Source: CAYFQB01 sp964345225
GTDB taxonomy: Bacteria; Nitrospirota; Thermodesulfovibrionia; Thermodesulfovibrionales; UBA6898
NCBI GenBank assembly: GCA_964345225.1
Contig: CAYFQB010000044.1
Location: 1-41,681 of the forward strand
DNA length: 41,681 bases
Direction of reading: 5' to 3'
The notes beneath the pieces were generated by a model. The model had not been told where the DNA came from. It made no database searches and worked only from the letters and a program-made list of their open reading frames with translations. How positions within the stretch are numbered: position 1 is the first letter of the stretch; each line of letters opens with the position of its first letter. Shown in pieces: positions 41,194 to 41,681 of this stretch. A program made the translations under genes and the position numbers.

Positions 41194-41227
41194 CCTGCTT
41201 TAATATTATGCAGGAAAGTTTTTTTAG
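41194..41227 (+). terminator. Terminator-like hairpin before the right-edge gene
   Basis: CCTGC (41194-41198) pairs with GCAGG (41210-41214), with TAATATTA able to pair inside the loop, followed by AAAG and seven T. It would end the lipoprotein-peptidase-GTPase unit. The stem is short. Confidence 0.42.
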
Positions 41228-41238
41228 AAAGATCAAAT

Positions 41239-41681
41239 ATGAATAAAATAATATCAGTTTTTATTACTACAATGATTGCCTTGCTAATGCCCGCTCTTTC
41301 ATCTGCAGCGATAAATGAAGTTCTAATGGATCCTTATAACGCCCACATACCGCCATCAGATAATGCATCTCTTGAATATACTCTTCCGTTTACTTTTCCT
41401 TTTGATGGAAGGAACATAGTAGATGTCTGTGTCTATACTGACGGACTTATAGAGCTTCTTGAGTCAGGAGAAACCTGTACTTTAACTGATGCAGCCGGCA
41501 TACATCAGAGTGGAGTACCTTCAGGAATGGATGCAGTCTTAATAGCTAATGATGATCTTACAACAGGAGTAGTTATAAACGGTTTTTCTGATAAGGTGAT
41601 CATCAGCTATACCGGCTCGACGACCGCGGACAACGGTGATTTCTATGATGGCACAATTCAGATGCAGGTTATTCTTTACAG
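41239..41681 (+). CDS. N-terminal part of a secreted protein, 3' truncated
   Basis: ATG 41239 opens a frame that runs to the window edge (147 complete codons). A Sec signal peptide (MNKIISVFITTMIALLMPALSSA, cleavage after SSA) is followed by a beta-rich domain with SLEYTLPFTFPFDGRNIVDVCVYTDGLIEL. This is the pattern of a beta-sandwich module in which a predicted FPFDG strand pair is followed by a (Y/S)xDG turn, as in several cell-surface or nidogen-like regions. One cysteine pair (DVCVYT, GETCTL) may be linked. The C-terminus is missing, so function is unknown. The secreted repeat protein at the left edge suggests surface proteins are common in this genome. Confidence 0.65.
   Translation, partial: MNKIISVFITTMIALLMPALSSAAINEVLMDPYNAHIPPSDNASLEYTLPFTFPFDGRNIVDVCVYTDGLIELLESGETCTLTDAAGIHQSGVPSGMDAVLIANDDLTTGVVINGFSDKVIISYTGSTTADNGDFYDGTIQMQVILY

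Overview
The window looks like a chromosomal segment of a Gram-negative, AT-rich bacterium. Lipoproteins, type IV pilin-like proteins, an M23 endopeptidase and a periplasmic-type peptidase support a two-membrane envelope. The mix of a GT81 glucosyl-3-phosphoglycerate synthase, DUF5752 plus TreT, a GH57/DUF3536 protein and a TGS-domain GTPase resembles Nitrospirota (Thermodesulfovibrionia-like) or related deep-branching lineages. That placement is inferred from gene content and was not tested by a search. Genes are tightly packed, with many stop/start overlaps of the TAATG or ATGA type. Most dispensable DNA is short intergenic repeats.

Layout. 1-0.75 kb: the end of a secreted repeat protein with a terminator, then a tyrosine-recombinase remnant abutting a tRNA-Val gene on the minus strand, a fossil of an integrated element. 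0.87-5.1 kb: an operon of four minor pilin/pseudopilin-like proteins and a large secreted beta-sandwich protein. 5.1-5.4 kb: a 300-bp non-coding element with terminal inverted repeats. 5.4-6.7 kb: a lipoprotein with a GspG-like head and an EamA transporter. 6.9-10.4 kb: a glucosylglycerate module (HAD phosphatase, glycerate kinase, divergent GpgS). 10.6-13.3 kb: a small lysine-rich protein, an SH3 protein, a structured non-coding island and an M23 endopeptidase. 13.35-17.5 kb: DUF5752, TreT and an OtsA-OtsB fusion. 17.8-21.8 kb, minus strand: carB and hisF. 22.2-29.5 kb: treZ, a GH57/DUF3536 protein and treY. 29.8-35.2 kb: a second GT81/GT2-like glycosyltransferase, a CmpX/MscS-like membrane protein, a ClC channel/antiporter and a KefB/C-type antiporter. 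35.5-41.0 kb: a TolB-like lipoprotein, an M1-M28-PDZ peptidase fusion and a DRG/Obg-type TGS GTPase. The right edge holds the N-terminus of another secreted protein.

How it fits together. From about 6.9 to 35.2 kb most genes, carB and hisF apart, fit one theme: making compatible solutes (trehalose by three routes and glucosylglycerate) and moving ions, that is, response to osmotic or salt stress. TreT and OtsAB make trehalose from activated sugars. TreY and TreZ make it from maltodextrin, with the GH57 protein between them a candidate for supplying or trimming the glucan. GpgS plus the HAD phosphatase would make glucosylglycerate, and the glycerate kinase would feed or recycle the glycerate moiety. 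ClC, KefB/C-like and CmpX-like proteins would handle ions and turgor.

Non-coding DNA is unusually informative. A family of hairpin repeats occurs in a short (46 bp) and a long (about 146 bp) form. A 27-bp motif is shared between two intergenic regions that both also carry arrays of 7-bp repeats. Several sigma70-type promoters are clear enough to place.
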